64,000 bases of DNA from the NCBI GenBank assembly GCA_028673005.1, contig CM054115.1, positions 58,863,407 to 58,927,406 on the forward strand. The letters are read 5' to 3'. How positions within the stretch are numbered: position 1 is the stretch's first letter; each line of letters begins with the position of its first letter. Shown in pieces: positions 25,095 to 36,960 of the stretch. The translations under genes and the position numbers were made by a program. Origin of the DNA: Tanypteryx hageni (Eukaryota > Arthropoda > Insecta > Odonata > Petaluridae). The notes beneath the pieces are model-generated. The model made no database searches, was not told the origin of the DNA, and worked only from the letters and a program-made list of their open reading frames with translations.

Positions 25095-25185
25095 ACACTT
25101 TTTAATTTTCCATTATAGGTTAAATATAACTTCACAACCTATGTTTCGACGCTTAGCGTCATCACCAGGTTTTTTTAGTTTTATT
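25095..25185 (-). repeat. Repeat tail with hammerhead-like core, locus 1
   Basis: On the minus strand, CTGGTGA is followed by T, the hairpin GACGC-TAA-GCGTC, and then GAAAC, with AACC upstream and GGTT downstream. This resembles a minimal hammerhead ribozyme core (CUGANGA, stem II, GAAA), with A6 changed to G. Hammerhead motifs are known in Penelope-like retroelements. Assignment of this fragment to that group is inference. Confidence 0.4.
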
Positions 25186-26166
25186 ACGATTAAGTTCCAA
25201 GAAATTGCGTTCCAAATCAATCCATTTCGACTAACAGATAATTCAGATACTCATCTCACGGTATAAAGTGTGAACAAATGTAGACACGAGAGGTGTGATA
25301 ATTACTCTCAGATGAGAATTAACTCAAAACAACACAGCGGCTCACGCTAAATGAGCCAGCCTTTTTTTTTAATTTGGCTTTTCACGGACGGCAACCTAAT
25401 CATTACTTCCAGACAATCCTATGTTTTACGGCCGTCTCGAGATGAAAAACTCGCCATCATAAAATGTCTCAAAGAGATTCAATCGGAATAATCTTCAGAG
25501 GAAACGCGCGATAAGATCTATCAGCAAAGAAGAAATACGTCCGCCGACGCTAATAAAATCCAAGGGAGAAAAGGAAACAGGCAGTGATTTCATTTTATTC
25601 GTTTTCGATTCCTTCTCGCTTTTCGGTCACGCGTCTGCGGGTTTCGCGAAAGAAAAACTGTGGACGTCCAGAGTCGAGAGCAGCTCCTTTCATATAGATA
25701 CTCTTCCGGGAAAGAGAAACCTTATTGGGAGAAGAGGCTGTAAAGAGTGAAGGCGAGGAGGAGGTTGGATGTTGGGAAGTAGGAGTAGGGGAGAAAGCAA
25801 TAGGACGCCGCCACAGCTGGACTGCGGTCAGTTCGAAAGGGTACGGAGGGAAAAGATGTGACAGCGAAGCAGATATACCTTTATATATATGTATACATAG
25901 GCGATGATCGCAACTGTTTTGCCACACCTTAGAAAGTGCCGGTTCCAAATACAGAATAGAGTTAAAAACAGCATCTTGTTAATAAAACATTAAATATCTT
26001 GCAAAAATTAATGAAATGAATCCTTAATTACTGGATATAATGTACACTTAGGAGATAACTTTCGATAGCTCCAAGCCATTATTATTCTCGTCAGCTTTTC
26101 AATCTGTGAATGAAATTCGAATATTATTGCTTCTGTCCCTTTTTAGATTCGAATGCGTTTATATGA
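25186..26166. other. No gene seen
   Basis: Mixed sequence with a modest GC-richer part at 25560-25900. A 117-codon minus-strand frame there has no recognised domain. Confidence 0.4.
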
Positions 26167-26441
26167 CAGTGCATTACTCCGTTACAAACGTGAGGGTTAC
26201 GTTCATGAAAGAAGGCCGCATTGGGCAAATTCACATTGCGCAAATTTAACACCTCGTGATGAAACTCACGTGCTCGTATAAGCGAGGAGCCATTTTGCGT
26301 CACACGCGTAAAATGCTGCGCACTCCCAATTCAGGACCACCTGTAATTAAATTTTATGCATGCTGGGGTAAAGAAGTTTCGCATTTATTAAACCGCATGT
26401 ATAATCATATCCGCGTTAGTCAAGAGTTTACTGTATATGTA
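26167..26441. mobile_element. Possible pogo/Tigger-like short element
   Basis: The right end, read inward on the minus strand, is ACAGTAAACTCTTGACTAAC then GCGGA, flanked by TA. The same terminus (CAGTAAACTCTCATGTAACG) occurs at 60390. A candidate left end, ACAGTGCATTACTCCGTTAC at 26167, is only loosely similar, so the left boundary is uncertain. Confidence 0.4.
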
Positions 26442-26455
26442 TGTGTGCATAGTTG

Positions 26456-26515
26456 AGTATGTGTGTGCGCGTGTGTGTGTGTTTTATGCGTACTTGTATG
26501 CGCATATATGTGTGT
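26456..26515. repeat. Imperfect TG/CG microsatellite
   Basis: GTGTGTGTGCGCGTGTGTGT-type alternating sequence with interruptions. Confidence 0.8.
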
Positions 26516-27189
26516 ACTCCCTCGTATGGGAAGTGTCGAACAACAGGTATGTCTCCGACGTAAATTTACCCTAATCCCTTCATCAGCAGTAACCACTTAG
26601 TTAACTTTCTCCTTTCGCTTAAAATGATTTACAGAACAGAACATAAATAACTCCCACGAGTGAGTGAGTTGCCCTTGAAAACAAAACTTTGAGAAAAAGG
26701 GATATTTGTCATCGCGGTATTGATAAGTCTACGCATAATTAATAGGTTAAATGTGACCGAGCCGTTATGCGTAGTTAACCTCCTTTAAAAAAAGAAATAC
26801 TCATTATGGAGAAAAATGGGGGAGCAAGGGTAGAGAAATACATTTACAGATGGGCGTAATTTGTGTCTTGAAACGCTTTATGCTCATTACGCGACAGTAC
26901 TATGGGTTAACGGTGACGACAAAACTGGCGATTAAGGGTATGGAGAGAGAGAGAGAGAGGATTGAATTATGGCTTCAGTAATAAAAATACATATTCATGA
27001 GGACGCAATCGCATTAGGCTAAAATTATGGGCGGAATCAAACCCGCGACCTTTTTGGGAAAAAGGAAACTCTTTAACAATCATCCGCAAGGGAGAAGAGA
27101 TGGCGAGTTGTAATACATCGGTCTTCTGGGAGGGATACCAAATAAAAAAATGCGCCGAAACGATGTGAATTAAAACAAAAGGAAGAGAG
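26516..27189. other. No gene seen
   Basis: Includes a GA run at about 26942-26958. A tRNA-like T-arm at 27030-27050 was considered and rejected. Confidence 0.45.
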
Positions 27190-27560
27190 GGATTTTTTTT
27201 CAGGTTAGAGTGCGAGCGCGTGGGAGTTTAAATGGGGCTGTGGCGGGGAGATGGGATTGGAAAAGGGTTAAGCCTCCCGCCCTCCCCCATTCCCCCGAGG
27301 GTGAAAAATTATGGGAAACATGGGAGCGATTTCGAAAAAAAGGGAAGGGGTGCAGGTGAGGGACGAAGAGTGGGAGAGAGGGTAGAAAAAGGGTAAATAA
27401 AGAGCGGGAAGGAGTTGGAGTGATGGAAAGAGGGGATGGCTTTGGAAATTTTCGGAAGAAGAGAAGATTAAAAAGAGAGGCGGAGAAGGAGAGGCTTTGG
27501 AGAGACGAAGAGATGAATTGGAAGATTAAAGAAAGGGCGAGGAGTATGACCGTAAAAGAT
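27190..27560. repeat. Purine-rich tract
   Basis: G/A-rich stretch broken by one C-rich patch near 27270-27300. No gene. Confidence 0.8.
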
Positions 27561-28539
27561 AGGGAAGCGATAGATAGATAAATGCGGCAGAACTTCGAAT
27601 TTCCGCGTCCGTATTAACCGGGAGTTCTGATGTACATGTATGGTGGAATTGTTCCTGATAACATCTGTTCAGAGCTCCCTTTTTCATGAAAAAAAATTTC
27701 TGACCGCTTTATATGTTTACTTATTTATATTATTTATGTTATTTATTTTATTTCTTGGGTCATAAACAGCGCACTAAATACAAAATAGAATGAGCTCAAC
27801 TATTTTATGTCTACTAGAGTGTTGTATACTACGTGAATCTCAGTATTCAATATAGGAATTACTATTTCTGGGTAGACGTATTCATCTGGTTAAATGTCAT
27901 GCGGTTTGTTTGAAAATTTCATAGTATTTAAAAGAAAATTGAAAGAATTTTTCCTTTACAATGTCATCCTACGGATTATCCGTTTTTTACTATCTTTGCA
28001 TATCAAATTCCCAATTTATACTTGCAGTCGTGGTTTCAATCTGACATTCATTTCAGAATATCGCAGAGGCTCTAGTTTTCACGATCGGAAAGCTAATATT
28101 GTCTTATTATCACGCATTATACGCCGGAAATACTAATACAATAGTAAAATTTAGATAATATAAGTATTTGAACGCCTGAAAAATCTTAAAATTTGAGTTT
28201 ACTTGAACTTCCGGTTTATATTAAGATGGCGTTGGCTTAATTTATTTTGACGAAAGGGCGGTGGTATTGTTGTATAGACTATTTGAGGATGGAGATTTGA
28301 AAGTTTTAGCGAACATGTTTTTAGCTTTGAATGTTAAATGATGAGAGTTTCGTTAATTTAAACAAATATTAGAAGTATAAAATAAATAAAACATGGGTTG
28401 TCGATAATTTATTATTTCGATTATTTCGGAGAGCATATTATATAATTAAAGAGAGAGGAAAAAAATCCACCGGAATTGAACTTTTCTATTGATTTATTAT
28501 ACATTATTATGTGTTCTTTGCACAAAGTGCACGAAGTCA
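27561..28539. other. No gene seen
   Basis: AT-rich. An 80-codon plus-strand frame at 27894-28136 has no recognisable motif. Confidence 0.45.
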
Positions 28540-28862
28540 ACCCATATAGGGGAGGTCGTTTCCGTTCGTCCGTCCGTCCGCATGTTAAAACTCGGAAACC
28601 TCTGAACGTATTATGATGAAATTTAGTATTGGGAAGTTTTACTAAAATTCGTCGACCAATTTCAATTTTGATAAAAATCGGACGACAATGATGACCACTT
28701 TACATGAAGACCTACAATGTTCCTTTGTTTCAACTCGAGAACCGCTTGACGTATTTTGATGAAATTTGGTATTGGTGAGTTTTCTTAAAATTAATTGACG
28801 ATTCAAATTTTGGTTAAAAATCAGACAATAATTATGAATACTTTACATGAAGACCTACATTT
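28540..28862. repeat. Family F repeat with a ~143-bp tandem duplication
   Basis: Starts with a GTTCGTCCGTCCGTCCG run. Then a unit containing TGATGAAATTTAGTATTGG and ACTTTACATGAAGACCTACA (from about 28593) is repeated from about 28736 (TGATGAAATTTGGTATTGG and the same ACTTTACATGAAGACCTACA). The 'GATGAAATTTGGTAT' phrase is common in arthropod interspersed repeats. No protein is encoded. Confidence 0.75.
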
Positions 28863-29048
28863 ATTTTACAACGTACCTCGCTTGCTTCTCGTAAAATTCT
28901 CATCCGAGCGAAAAATATTGAGAACATTGTGAAATCTCGAAGAACGCATTCGGCGTACTCCGACATGGAGTACACCTTTCCAATCTTGTTATTTTTGTTA
29001 GCGTTATCCGAAATGATTTCATTTTTCAGCTGCATAAATATAAATATA

Positions 29049-29770
29049 CTAGCTGAAAAACCCGGCTTCCCTCGGAAAATTTTTCTTTTAAATGGCAAAC
29101 GATCATTATTATTTATTATTTTTATTGTTATATCACTTTTGATGTCATTTTACAATAAAAATAAACTGATGTGGGCAGCACATGACTTTTTCTATATTTA
29201 TATGGCAAATTACATGTTGTTAGCTCTGGGATCGTTGTCAATATTTACTTCCGGTTGACAATTAAGAAAATAAAAAGGAGTGTTACTAAGACAACTAAGC
29301 GTCTTCGGTAGGTGGCGTGGTGGTGGCAGCTAAAAATATAAGATATCTCTTAAACAATGCATTGTATGGAAAAATGTATTAAACAAAGGTTGTAGAAAAT
29401 AAAATTTCCTACAACTTTTTCCGATACATTTTTACATTTATAAAATATTAAAGCAAATATTTCAAAATAACAGATAAGTGACAAGAGTAAACACCCACTT
29501 CCGGTCAACCGATTTTTACCAAAAACTAATCAGATCTTTTAACTTTTATAAAAATCTTAAATATAAAATTTTGCGTTGACCTGATTAATAGTTTTGAGTT
29601 AGAGCGCCCACAAAAATCTATCACATACAGACAGACACACATCTATCATCGCGAAACTAGTCAGAACGTGTTCAGGGAACCTTAAAACATGTATTACCGT
29701 TGAAATCTTGAGTTCGATTTTTTTCATGAAAACAATACTTTCTCATATTACGTATATGGAGAAAGTAATA
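29049..29770 (-). mobile_element. Helitron-like element (minus), with family C copy 2
   Basis: On the minus strand the 3' end reads GCCGGGTTTTTCAGCTAG and is followed by T, the expected Helitron terminus (CTRR inserted before T), with a weak GC hairpin just upstream. The nearly identical terminus at 59660-59679 supports this. The right part, 29258-29770, is the second copy of family C. The exact 5' boundary is unresolved: it could be the family C edge near CATATGGAGAAA or lie further right. No Rep/helicase is encoded, so it is non-autonomous. Confidence 0.65.
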
Positions 29771-31289
29771 ATACAATACATGTTGAGATTTATTTACTTT
29801 TGCTCTTGGGTACCTCAAGTTCTGAATTGCAGGTTCGGAGGTTTGGGGAGGAGCCCCCACAAAAAAAGATCCAAACTTTACCAAACGTCCCCCATTCCTT
29901 AATTGCGCATGCGATATTTACATTAACATTTACTATTTTACGTATTTTCTTGTAAAGTTTTACCATTATTATAATTGCGCGTTAACGTCTTACGTAATAT
30001 TCACATGGATAGATGCACCGAAGTCTTTAAAGCTGCAATAAAATTATGTGGATTATGTCAATACTATTAGCCAAAACGTAAACAATAAACAACATCTTGG
30101 TTACCGAACAAATGTAAGTAGATGTATCGATTTATGTTGCGATAAATATTTCAATGTTAACGGTAAAAGATTACAATGTTCTAATATTCCTTGAAAATTA
30201 TTTGACTCACTTTTAAAGTATTTGTAGTTTATATTTAGGCATAAATCCATTTGTACCCTTTATCGTGGCGTTGGTTATTTTTCCTCTACGGCGCGCCACG
30301 TCATGAATTTTCCTTGCATTTATTTTTACGTGGCTATCTCCCTTTGAAGAGGACAACGATTAAGAAATTTAGCTTTGTAGCCCCCTGGAAAATGTTCATC
30401 TAAACCCATAAATTTTGAGCTTAAAGGAAGATTTCGAGCGATTTAGCACGTAATACGACAAATCATGAACAGAATTTTACTATTCAGTCTTTCTTGCGTA
30501 AAATAAGCCATTTTTCGTGTTCGTCAGTTAATATTTATGTATATTTATATCCACATAAGTGAAAGACTGCATGGCATTTTGGGGCTTCTCCACACCATTT
30601 ACTATGCATTCTTATGGAAATAGTATTTTGTAGACCCCATGGGGTATAAGAGACCCCACGGTCTGCAAACCTAGACCAAGTTCTTCTTTTGGTCCAAAGG
30701 ACGGCCCATGAAACTTTTGAATTTGATACCTTCAACGTTTTAAAAAGGAATAAAGAACATACACACGTACACTCTAAAATATTTATAAGATGGTTTGATA
30801 CTATAAATAATGCATTTCTACATCCCTTGATCGATCCTTTTTTACGGAAAAATAAATATATTCGGAAAATTGTTGTAGATAAAAAATAATTAATCGGCCC
30901 TAAAATATTCATACATTAAAGCCACGTGGCTTCCGCCTGAATTAATTAAGAACAATATAATGACGGACCTTACGCGCATTCATTTACAAGATATTTGCAC
31001 TGAATTTCACGAAAACTAAACTGTTGTAGGAAGAGCGTTAGAATGATCTACGGAAGTAATGTATTTCGAAACATCCAGAAATGGCTGGAGGGCGTGAAAA
31101 TCAGCGATAAACCTAACTACCTAAGAAAGGCAAAAACAAATGGAATGATATTTGCTTAATTTATGAGCGCAATTACACACAATGCAATCGCCGGAAAAGT
31201 GTCGCGGTATGCAAAACAAAGGTTTCCTTAAGACAATGAACGCAAGTTAAAACCTAACCAAGGTGCGGCGGCTAGTTGAATGATACAAA
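29771..31289. other. No gene seen
   Basis: AT-rich. Contains a small palindrome, ACCCCATGGGGT, near 30636, followed by a partly complementary GACCCCACGGTC. The 125-codon minus-strand frame at 30535-30912 resembles nothing I know. Confidence 0.4.
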
Positions 31290-31600
31290 AAAGCGTCTGG
31301 GGGAACGGACAGGGGCGTGTGAAAATGGGAGGGCATAAGGTTAGAGAAGGGAGCAGCAGATGGAAGGAAGGTTATGAGAATTAGCAATGGGAGGAGAGGA
31401 AAGAGAGCGAGAAACGGGATACAGAGACGGAATGGGAAGGAAATAACCAATGGAGAATCACTCGAAGAAATATGAGAGGGAAAGAAATAAGGTCGAAAAG
31501 AGGGGAGAATAAACGCTGGGATAACGAACGAGGGAGAAGAATAAAGAGACACGAGAGAGGTAGGAGGAGGTGGGGGTTAGGAAGAGAGAAAGATAGTGTC
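31290..31600. repeat. Purine-rich tract
   Basis: G/A-rich with GAGAG runs. A short CT run follows at about 31738-31757. Overlapping open frames are low-complexity. Confidence 0.85.
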
Positions 31601-31759
31601 TTTCTTGATGAGTGGGAGTTCTCTTATATTCCCGATGTTTTGGTGGCCTTAAAAAAAATACTGCGTCACTCGATAATTTATATTGCCCGAGAGTGATATT
31701 TTAAGAGGTCGAGTTCTCTTCATTCTCTCTTTTGTTTTCTCTCTCTCTCTCTCTCTTTT

Positions 31760-33589
31760 TTCCCTTATATTGCGTCAACTTTCACATATTCTCTACCGTC
31801 AAATATTCATTTTTGAAGTTCTGATGGAACAAATTTCCTCGGTCCGTACGGATGTCGGAAGGGGCAAAAACAAAATACACAAGCGGTTATTTTTTGTATA
31901 AATTGATTTTGAAAATTCCATAACTAGTAGGATCCAGAGTTAAAAATTTATTCTTCTTGGTGAAACAGGCTAACATCAAAGGAAAAAGGAGCATCAAACT
32001 GTTTTTATATGTGCTTCCTATCACGTCTATTTGATTTTTTACGCTTCGTAACTTAATAATCGTAGAAAAATCTTTTTTTTCGCGAGAAGGCAATTTGCCA
32101 TCACAAAAAGTCTTGACAGGAATGTTGAAGGTTCCTATGGAGCAAGGGATGTTTATTTAAATTAATAACGTGGATAATATTTTATAGAAGCAAAGGAGAG
32201 GCAAAGATGAACGATTATTTTCTTTTTACTTCTCTTAAATGCTGGTTGTTTAGTAAGTTGGCTCGTTGCTAAAATTGAAGCAATTCGTCATTGGTTACCG
32301 TTTATATTTCTAGGTGCTAGCGGTGAAAAGAATGTAACTTCTTCATTTTTTTGTCTGAGTGAGCTAATATTAAAGAATAAAAGAAAGCGAGACTACTGAT
32401 TTTTGAAGGTTCTGTTTACTCAGAACATTGAAATAAGAAAGCGAGGCTGTTAATCTTGTAAGAATAGTTGGGCATCAATTCATGTTCCTTATAAACCGAG
32501 AAACTTTTATTGTACATTGAAAAGTTTTCGCAAATTCCAACGACCTGGTACGATGCATTAGCGGGCACTTCGAAGCTCGAACGGCTATTCACAAGATATG
32601 CTTAGATACGTGAAAAAGATAGGAATCTCTCCGAAGGCTTACTCAAAGGATAAAAAGATAACGACGATTGCCTTTCACCTCTCAAACAATGAAAGGCGCT
32701 GTAGATAGCTGAAATAATTTTCAGCCAAAACAGGGAAAGTAACTATTATACAAATTTTAATTCCTGCATTTAGAGAATTTTAATTTATTTTGTCAATATA
32801 AATACTTTTAACACTTTTAATTACTACGGCCTCGCCAGGTATGAAGTGGTCTAAGAATTAACTTTTCATGCGCAAAAGAATATTTTTCACTTTACTTGCT
32901 ATCCTTTCTGATCTCTTGGGTGGTGTCTATGGCGAATTCTTATCCAATGTATTTGCAAGCTTGAGTACCACTCAGTCTTCTCTCTTACTTGAGGAAAACG
33001 CTATGGTTGCTCACTACTACGGGCAGACTTTTATTTGCATTGCTATTTTGGATACATCGTGCATCTTTCAGATCAAGTTGAAATATATTAGTGTAATATT
33101 TCCCCCCACAGCTAGAGTAACGGCAAAAAATGTCTAACCAAATAAGGCAGAAGACTATAGAGCTAAAGCCAGTACGGGAAAATAATCGTGTCTCACCTAG
33201 TTGGACAAGTGACCGGAAAGGGTTGAGATTATTTCGCTCTTTCTTTCTCGAAAAACGTGAGGCTTTAAATCCTCAAAGCGTCATTAATTTCGGAGAACCT
33301 TACCCTTCTATTAATCACCCTCTTCGGAAATGACTTCGCGATAAGAAGCCATCGGCCATCGGGGAGAATGGCTCTAGGGTGATGTTGTCGGTGTGCGTTG
33401 CCATGCGAGGCGTGGTGGAAAGGGTAAGGGACCACCGCCACCTTTCCTGTCGCATTCACCCATCCTACCCTTGCATGCGGTTGCGGTTTGCCCCCATAGA
33501 AGGTTTGGGGGAGTTTTCGTTTGGGAGTTTGGGCGGTGGGTGTCGGGAAGGAATTCGTTGCCGCGGATGGAAAAGATCCAGTGCGGGAT
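31760..33589. other. No gene seen
   Basis: Featureless. A plus-strand 89-codon frame at 32868-33137 starts with a hydrophobic, signal-like segment, but neither flank nor sequence supports a real gene. 33340-33590 is GC-richer. Confidence 0.4.
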
Positions 33590-33740
33590 CGTAAAAGTCA
33601 AAAGAGTGAAGCTCGCTGGGAAGGGAAGGATGGAGAAGGGGGAATAGAATAGGGGGAGAGGGAAAGGAGGGGGAGGAGTTGTATTGGACAAGCGGACGAG
33701 GTAATGCGGGAGATGTAATAAAAAGAGTGGGGAAGAATAG
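33590..33740. repeat. Purine-rich tract
   Basis: About 150 bp of G/A-rich sequence. It gives rise to low-complexity frames on the minus strand. Confidence 0.8.
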
Positions 33741-34073
33741 CTTTTCCAGAAATATCTAGCAACAAGCGTTTTACAAAACATCTCTATCTCCTTTTGAAGG
33801 TATGCAGGAATAATGGTAGTAGTTTGTTCCTTAAAACATTCTGCCTGGATGCAATCCCTGTGGAATTAAAAAAAATATCCTTGTAAAGGTGACCAATTGA
33901 GCAGCTTCAGATAAAATGCTTAGTTATTCCTCTGCGTACCATTTATACTCTAATATGGCGCATTGGTAAGTACCGCCTAATAGATAATCAGTCACGAAGA
34001 TAATATTTATTTTCTATCAAGATGGAATGTAAAGTAATGAAGTTTTATATGCATGGGAGTGTATACCCGGATA
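33741..34073. other. No gene seen
   Basis: AT-rich sequence up to the MITE at 34074. Confidence 0.45.
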
Positions 34074-34212
34074 CACAGGGTGTCCGTCAATTATCTTATC
34101 CATTAAAAATAATAGTAACTTAAAAATACTATAAAATATGACTATAGCAAATGTAATATTTTAGAAGTTGTTAATTTTTAAAATGGGTCAGATAATTTAT
34201 AGACATCCTGTA
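34074..34212. mobile_element. 139-bp Tc1/mariner-type MITE
   Basis: The left end reads CACAGGGTGTCCGTCAATTA then TCTTATCCATT. The right end, read inward, is TACAGGATGTCTATAAATTA then TCTGACCCATT. The inverted repeats run about 35 bp with mismatches and the element is little more than its two ends. TA lies outside each end (34072-34073 and 34213-34214). No coding capacity. Confidence 0.8.
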
Positions 34213-34424
34213 TATTCCAAGGGAGAGAAGGAGAAAAACTACACATTTGAAGGGGATTTGAATCCGGGACTTCCGCTCGCCCAGAGCATTTTTCTTTTTC
34301 TTTCTTTTGGAATTATGTAGTCGTTTTCTGATTCATTTTATGCATTAATATGAATAATACCGTAGATCACTCCTTTGTTTCATTATGATCGGAATAACAA
34401 TCATTGTAAAAACGGCTTAGTAAA

Positions 34425-34470
34425 CCAACTACCCATTTCAGATACAAAGTAGCCGTCTTCAGTGGTTATT
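34425..34470 (-). repeat. Hammerhead-like core, locus 2
   Basis: On the minus strand: AACCA, CTGAAGA, an imperfect stem (GGCTAC-TTT-GTATCT), GAAA, and a downstream TGGTT that can pair with AACCA. CUGANGA and GAAA are both intact. The stem has one mismatch and one wobble. Locus 3 (42221-42255) shares CTACTTTGTA and the flanking CCACTGA. Confidence 0.4.
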
Positions 34471-35389
34471 CAGCGATAAGGGGTGGAACTATTTTTAGCT
34501 GACAAAAGCGTCCGATTTACTCAGCCATTCCTTTTCTAAAGGATTAATATAAATACGGAGGAAGGAGTGAGTGAATTTCAAATCGGTTTATTTTAGAAAC
34601 ATTATGATACACTATTTTTCAATTTCATTACCTCATACCTCAACACATTTGTTTCAGCAACTTACATGTTTTCAAGTTTTCTGATTCTTAGGTAGAGACA
34701 AGTTTTGGGCTAGGACAGTAGCCAATACAGCTCTAAAAGTCCAATATTCGTTCATTACAATTATACGACCGTTTATACTACAAGTATAAAAATTTCACAA
34801 ACAACGTCCTCCTTATTTTACGAACATTTACGGTAGATTATACATGATTCAGCTCCTGGTAGAAAAAAAAATCGAATAACACGCCCACAGTTCAACAAGG
34901 GCGCAATCTGAAAATTGACAACGACGATATTTCCAAATTTTTATGGTGGAAAACTTTCCACGTGCAATAACAAGCATTCGTGGAAAAGAGAACGTAATAA
35001 ATACATAATGTGGATAATGTACATTAACCACACTTATTGACTACCCTTCGTATTTGGTAAATGGTTTATTATAGCGTATATTTCGTTTCTAGGCTGTTTT
35101 TATCGCTTGTATTTTTTCTGGCGAGACATTCAACGAAATGGATTCTCGAAGAAATTTGTCCACGCTTTTTTTGTTTCGGAAATCGACTTCGTTATCAGTA
35201 AACATTTTTCTCGAACTTTCACCTTTTAAGACATTTCTGACTGAAAGAGAGAAAAAGCTATCCGTAGAAATGGTTATCCCCTTTCGACGTTTCTCGTTTC
35301 ATTTTAATCTTTTTCGATACGTTTCCCCGTAATGCGCGTATATAAAACCATATCGTGAGAGTCGTGAGGCTCTTTGTATCGAACGCTTT
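34471..35389. other. No gene seen
   Basis: AT-rich DNA. No recognisable coding or repeat content. Confidence 0.45.
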
Positions 35390-35770
35390 GCGGGGAAGGA
35401 GATTGGAAAAAAGGAAGTTTTTGGAAAAGGGGAGAAGGGAGAGAGAGACAGAAAAATATTCGAAGAGGAAAAAGGAAGAGAGAGGGAAGAGGGGAGAAAT
35501 GAGAGATAAAAGTGGAGTGACTGGATGGATTGGAAGAGTAATGGAGAGATGCCGGGTGAGGCTGGACCACGGAGAGAGAGGCAGATGGGTTTATATCGGA
35601 ACGGAGTGATGTGGGGGAGGGAAGGTTCCTTTTTGTGGCGGATGCAGGAGGCAATAAATAAATGGGACTCGGAGATTGCGCGAGAGGTGTGAGAGAATGG
35701 AGAGTGAGGGGAGCTTTGAGGGCGGGAGGGAGGGGGGTGGAAAGGAAGAAGGTATGTTACAGATCCGTGG
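35390..35770. repeat. Purine-rich tract
   Basis: About 380 bp of G/A-rich DNA. The 116-codon minus-strand and 84-codon plus-strand frames here are low-complexity. Confidence 0.85.
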
Positions 35771-36052
35771 GAAGCCAGAGATGGAGCACATGCGAAACAC
35801 TAAGCGTTGGAATGCGGCGTATGAGTCGCGTATCTTTCAGGAACCTGGTTAAATGGTTTGCGTATCGCGTGACCGGCCGACGGGAGATTTATGGGTAATG
35901 TTATTTTGGTTTCCGTGGATAAATATGCGTAATTTGTTGCATTAAAAAATTCTTTCGGTTTGGGAGCAATTTTGTAAGATGATGTGCGTCGCGGAGGTTT
36001 GGTTTGAAAATAATTATTGGAACACTTCGTTTTTATTCAATTGAAAAGTGAC

Positions 36053-36763
36053 ATTTTTAGCCTACTTTCCAGAATGGGAATAGGCTTATAGTTTTGTCGT
36101 TGTGTCTGACTGTCTGTCCATTTGTCCGTCTGTCTGTCCGTTCCCCTATTAAATTTTGAACCAATAGACCGATGTCATGAAACTTGGTGTAAATCTCTTG
36201 CAACATGGGCCGAGCTCCCGAGGAAAGTTTTTGTTGTGAAGGTTGAAGTCCTGGGTTCGATTCCAGGAACTATCCTTCCCATTTGATTTACATGGGAACT
36301 CTGAAATCCGTCGTCCAGGGTAACTTTCTCTTGCACATCAAAATATCTTAGAATTGTAATATCGGAGCGAGTTTTGTACTACTCTCTGAGGAAAGGAATG
36401 AAGATTCTAATTTTTATCGTAGAATTTTGCTTGTCTATTGCATTTCTTAGAACTTCACGTAAATACTGGCGATTTTTCAGTTTTTATCATTCATTACGAG
36501 AGTGTTGCCATAGCCACAACTATTGTTGACTCAGATTCGGTATATTATAATAAGTACACGCGTTATTTTTGCCGCACAAATACGCGTGATCAATTTAGTA
36601 TTCCGTTCGAATGTATTTGTAGTATTTTATAACGCTAAATTATGAAATTTGGGAAAACAAAGAGCTACATATCGATGACTTTAAAGCTATTAAAGCCAAT
36701 ATAAGTATTAAATAAATGATTAAATGGAAAGTAGGCATCATAAGTTCTCTTTGGATCATCTTG
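36053..36763 (+). repeat. Dispersed repeat family A, copy 2
   Basis: The best preserved full-length copy (about 711 bp). It starts TTTTTAGCCTACTTTCCAGA, contains a CTGTCCATTTGTCCGTCTGT run and the GGGTTCGATTCCAGG block, and ends near TTTGGATCATCTTG. It serves as the empty-site reference for the Helitron inserted in copy 3: here the corresponding point near 36540 reads TATATTATAATAAG without interruption. Confidence 0.8.
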
Positions 36764-36960
36764 TTACATTCAGGAAATGTAAAAAAAATTCCATTTTGAA
36801 AGTAGGAATTTGCAAATATCGAATTCATTAAGGCTCACCTAATGGCTGAAATCAAATTATATTATATGTCTCCACATTATCCATGAAAAGTTAGGATCTT
36901 TATTATGCCCTATATTCGAATCTGCTATAGACAAATCGCTACTGATGGCGGATGGTTTTT

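Noticed and set aside
27028..27100. tRNA-like T-arm (minus strand GGTTTGATTCC)
   Set aside because: The T-stem is mismatched beyond two pairs in the correct register and no acceptor, D or anticodon arms could be formed.
32868..33137. 89-codon frame with a hydrophobic, signal-peptide-like start
   Set aside because: The remainder is unlike any known protein and there is no supporting gene context; hydrophobic starts are common in AT-rich chance frames.
33374..33781. 135-codon minus-strand frame with Pro-rich sequence
   Set aside because: It arises from a purine-rich tract and a GC patch; no domain, and both strands are open.
34240..34320. Minus-strand GGATTCAAATCC resembling a pol III B box
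   Set aside because: No A box, cloverleaf or repeat partner in the window.
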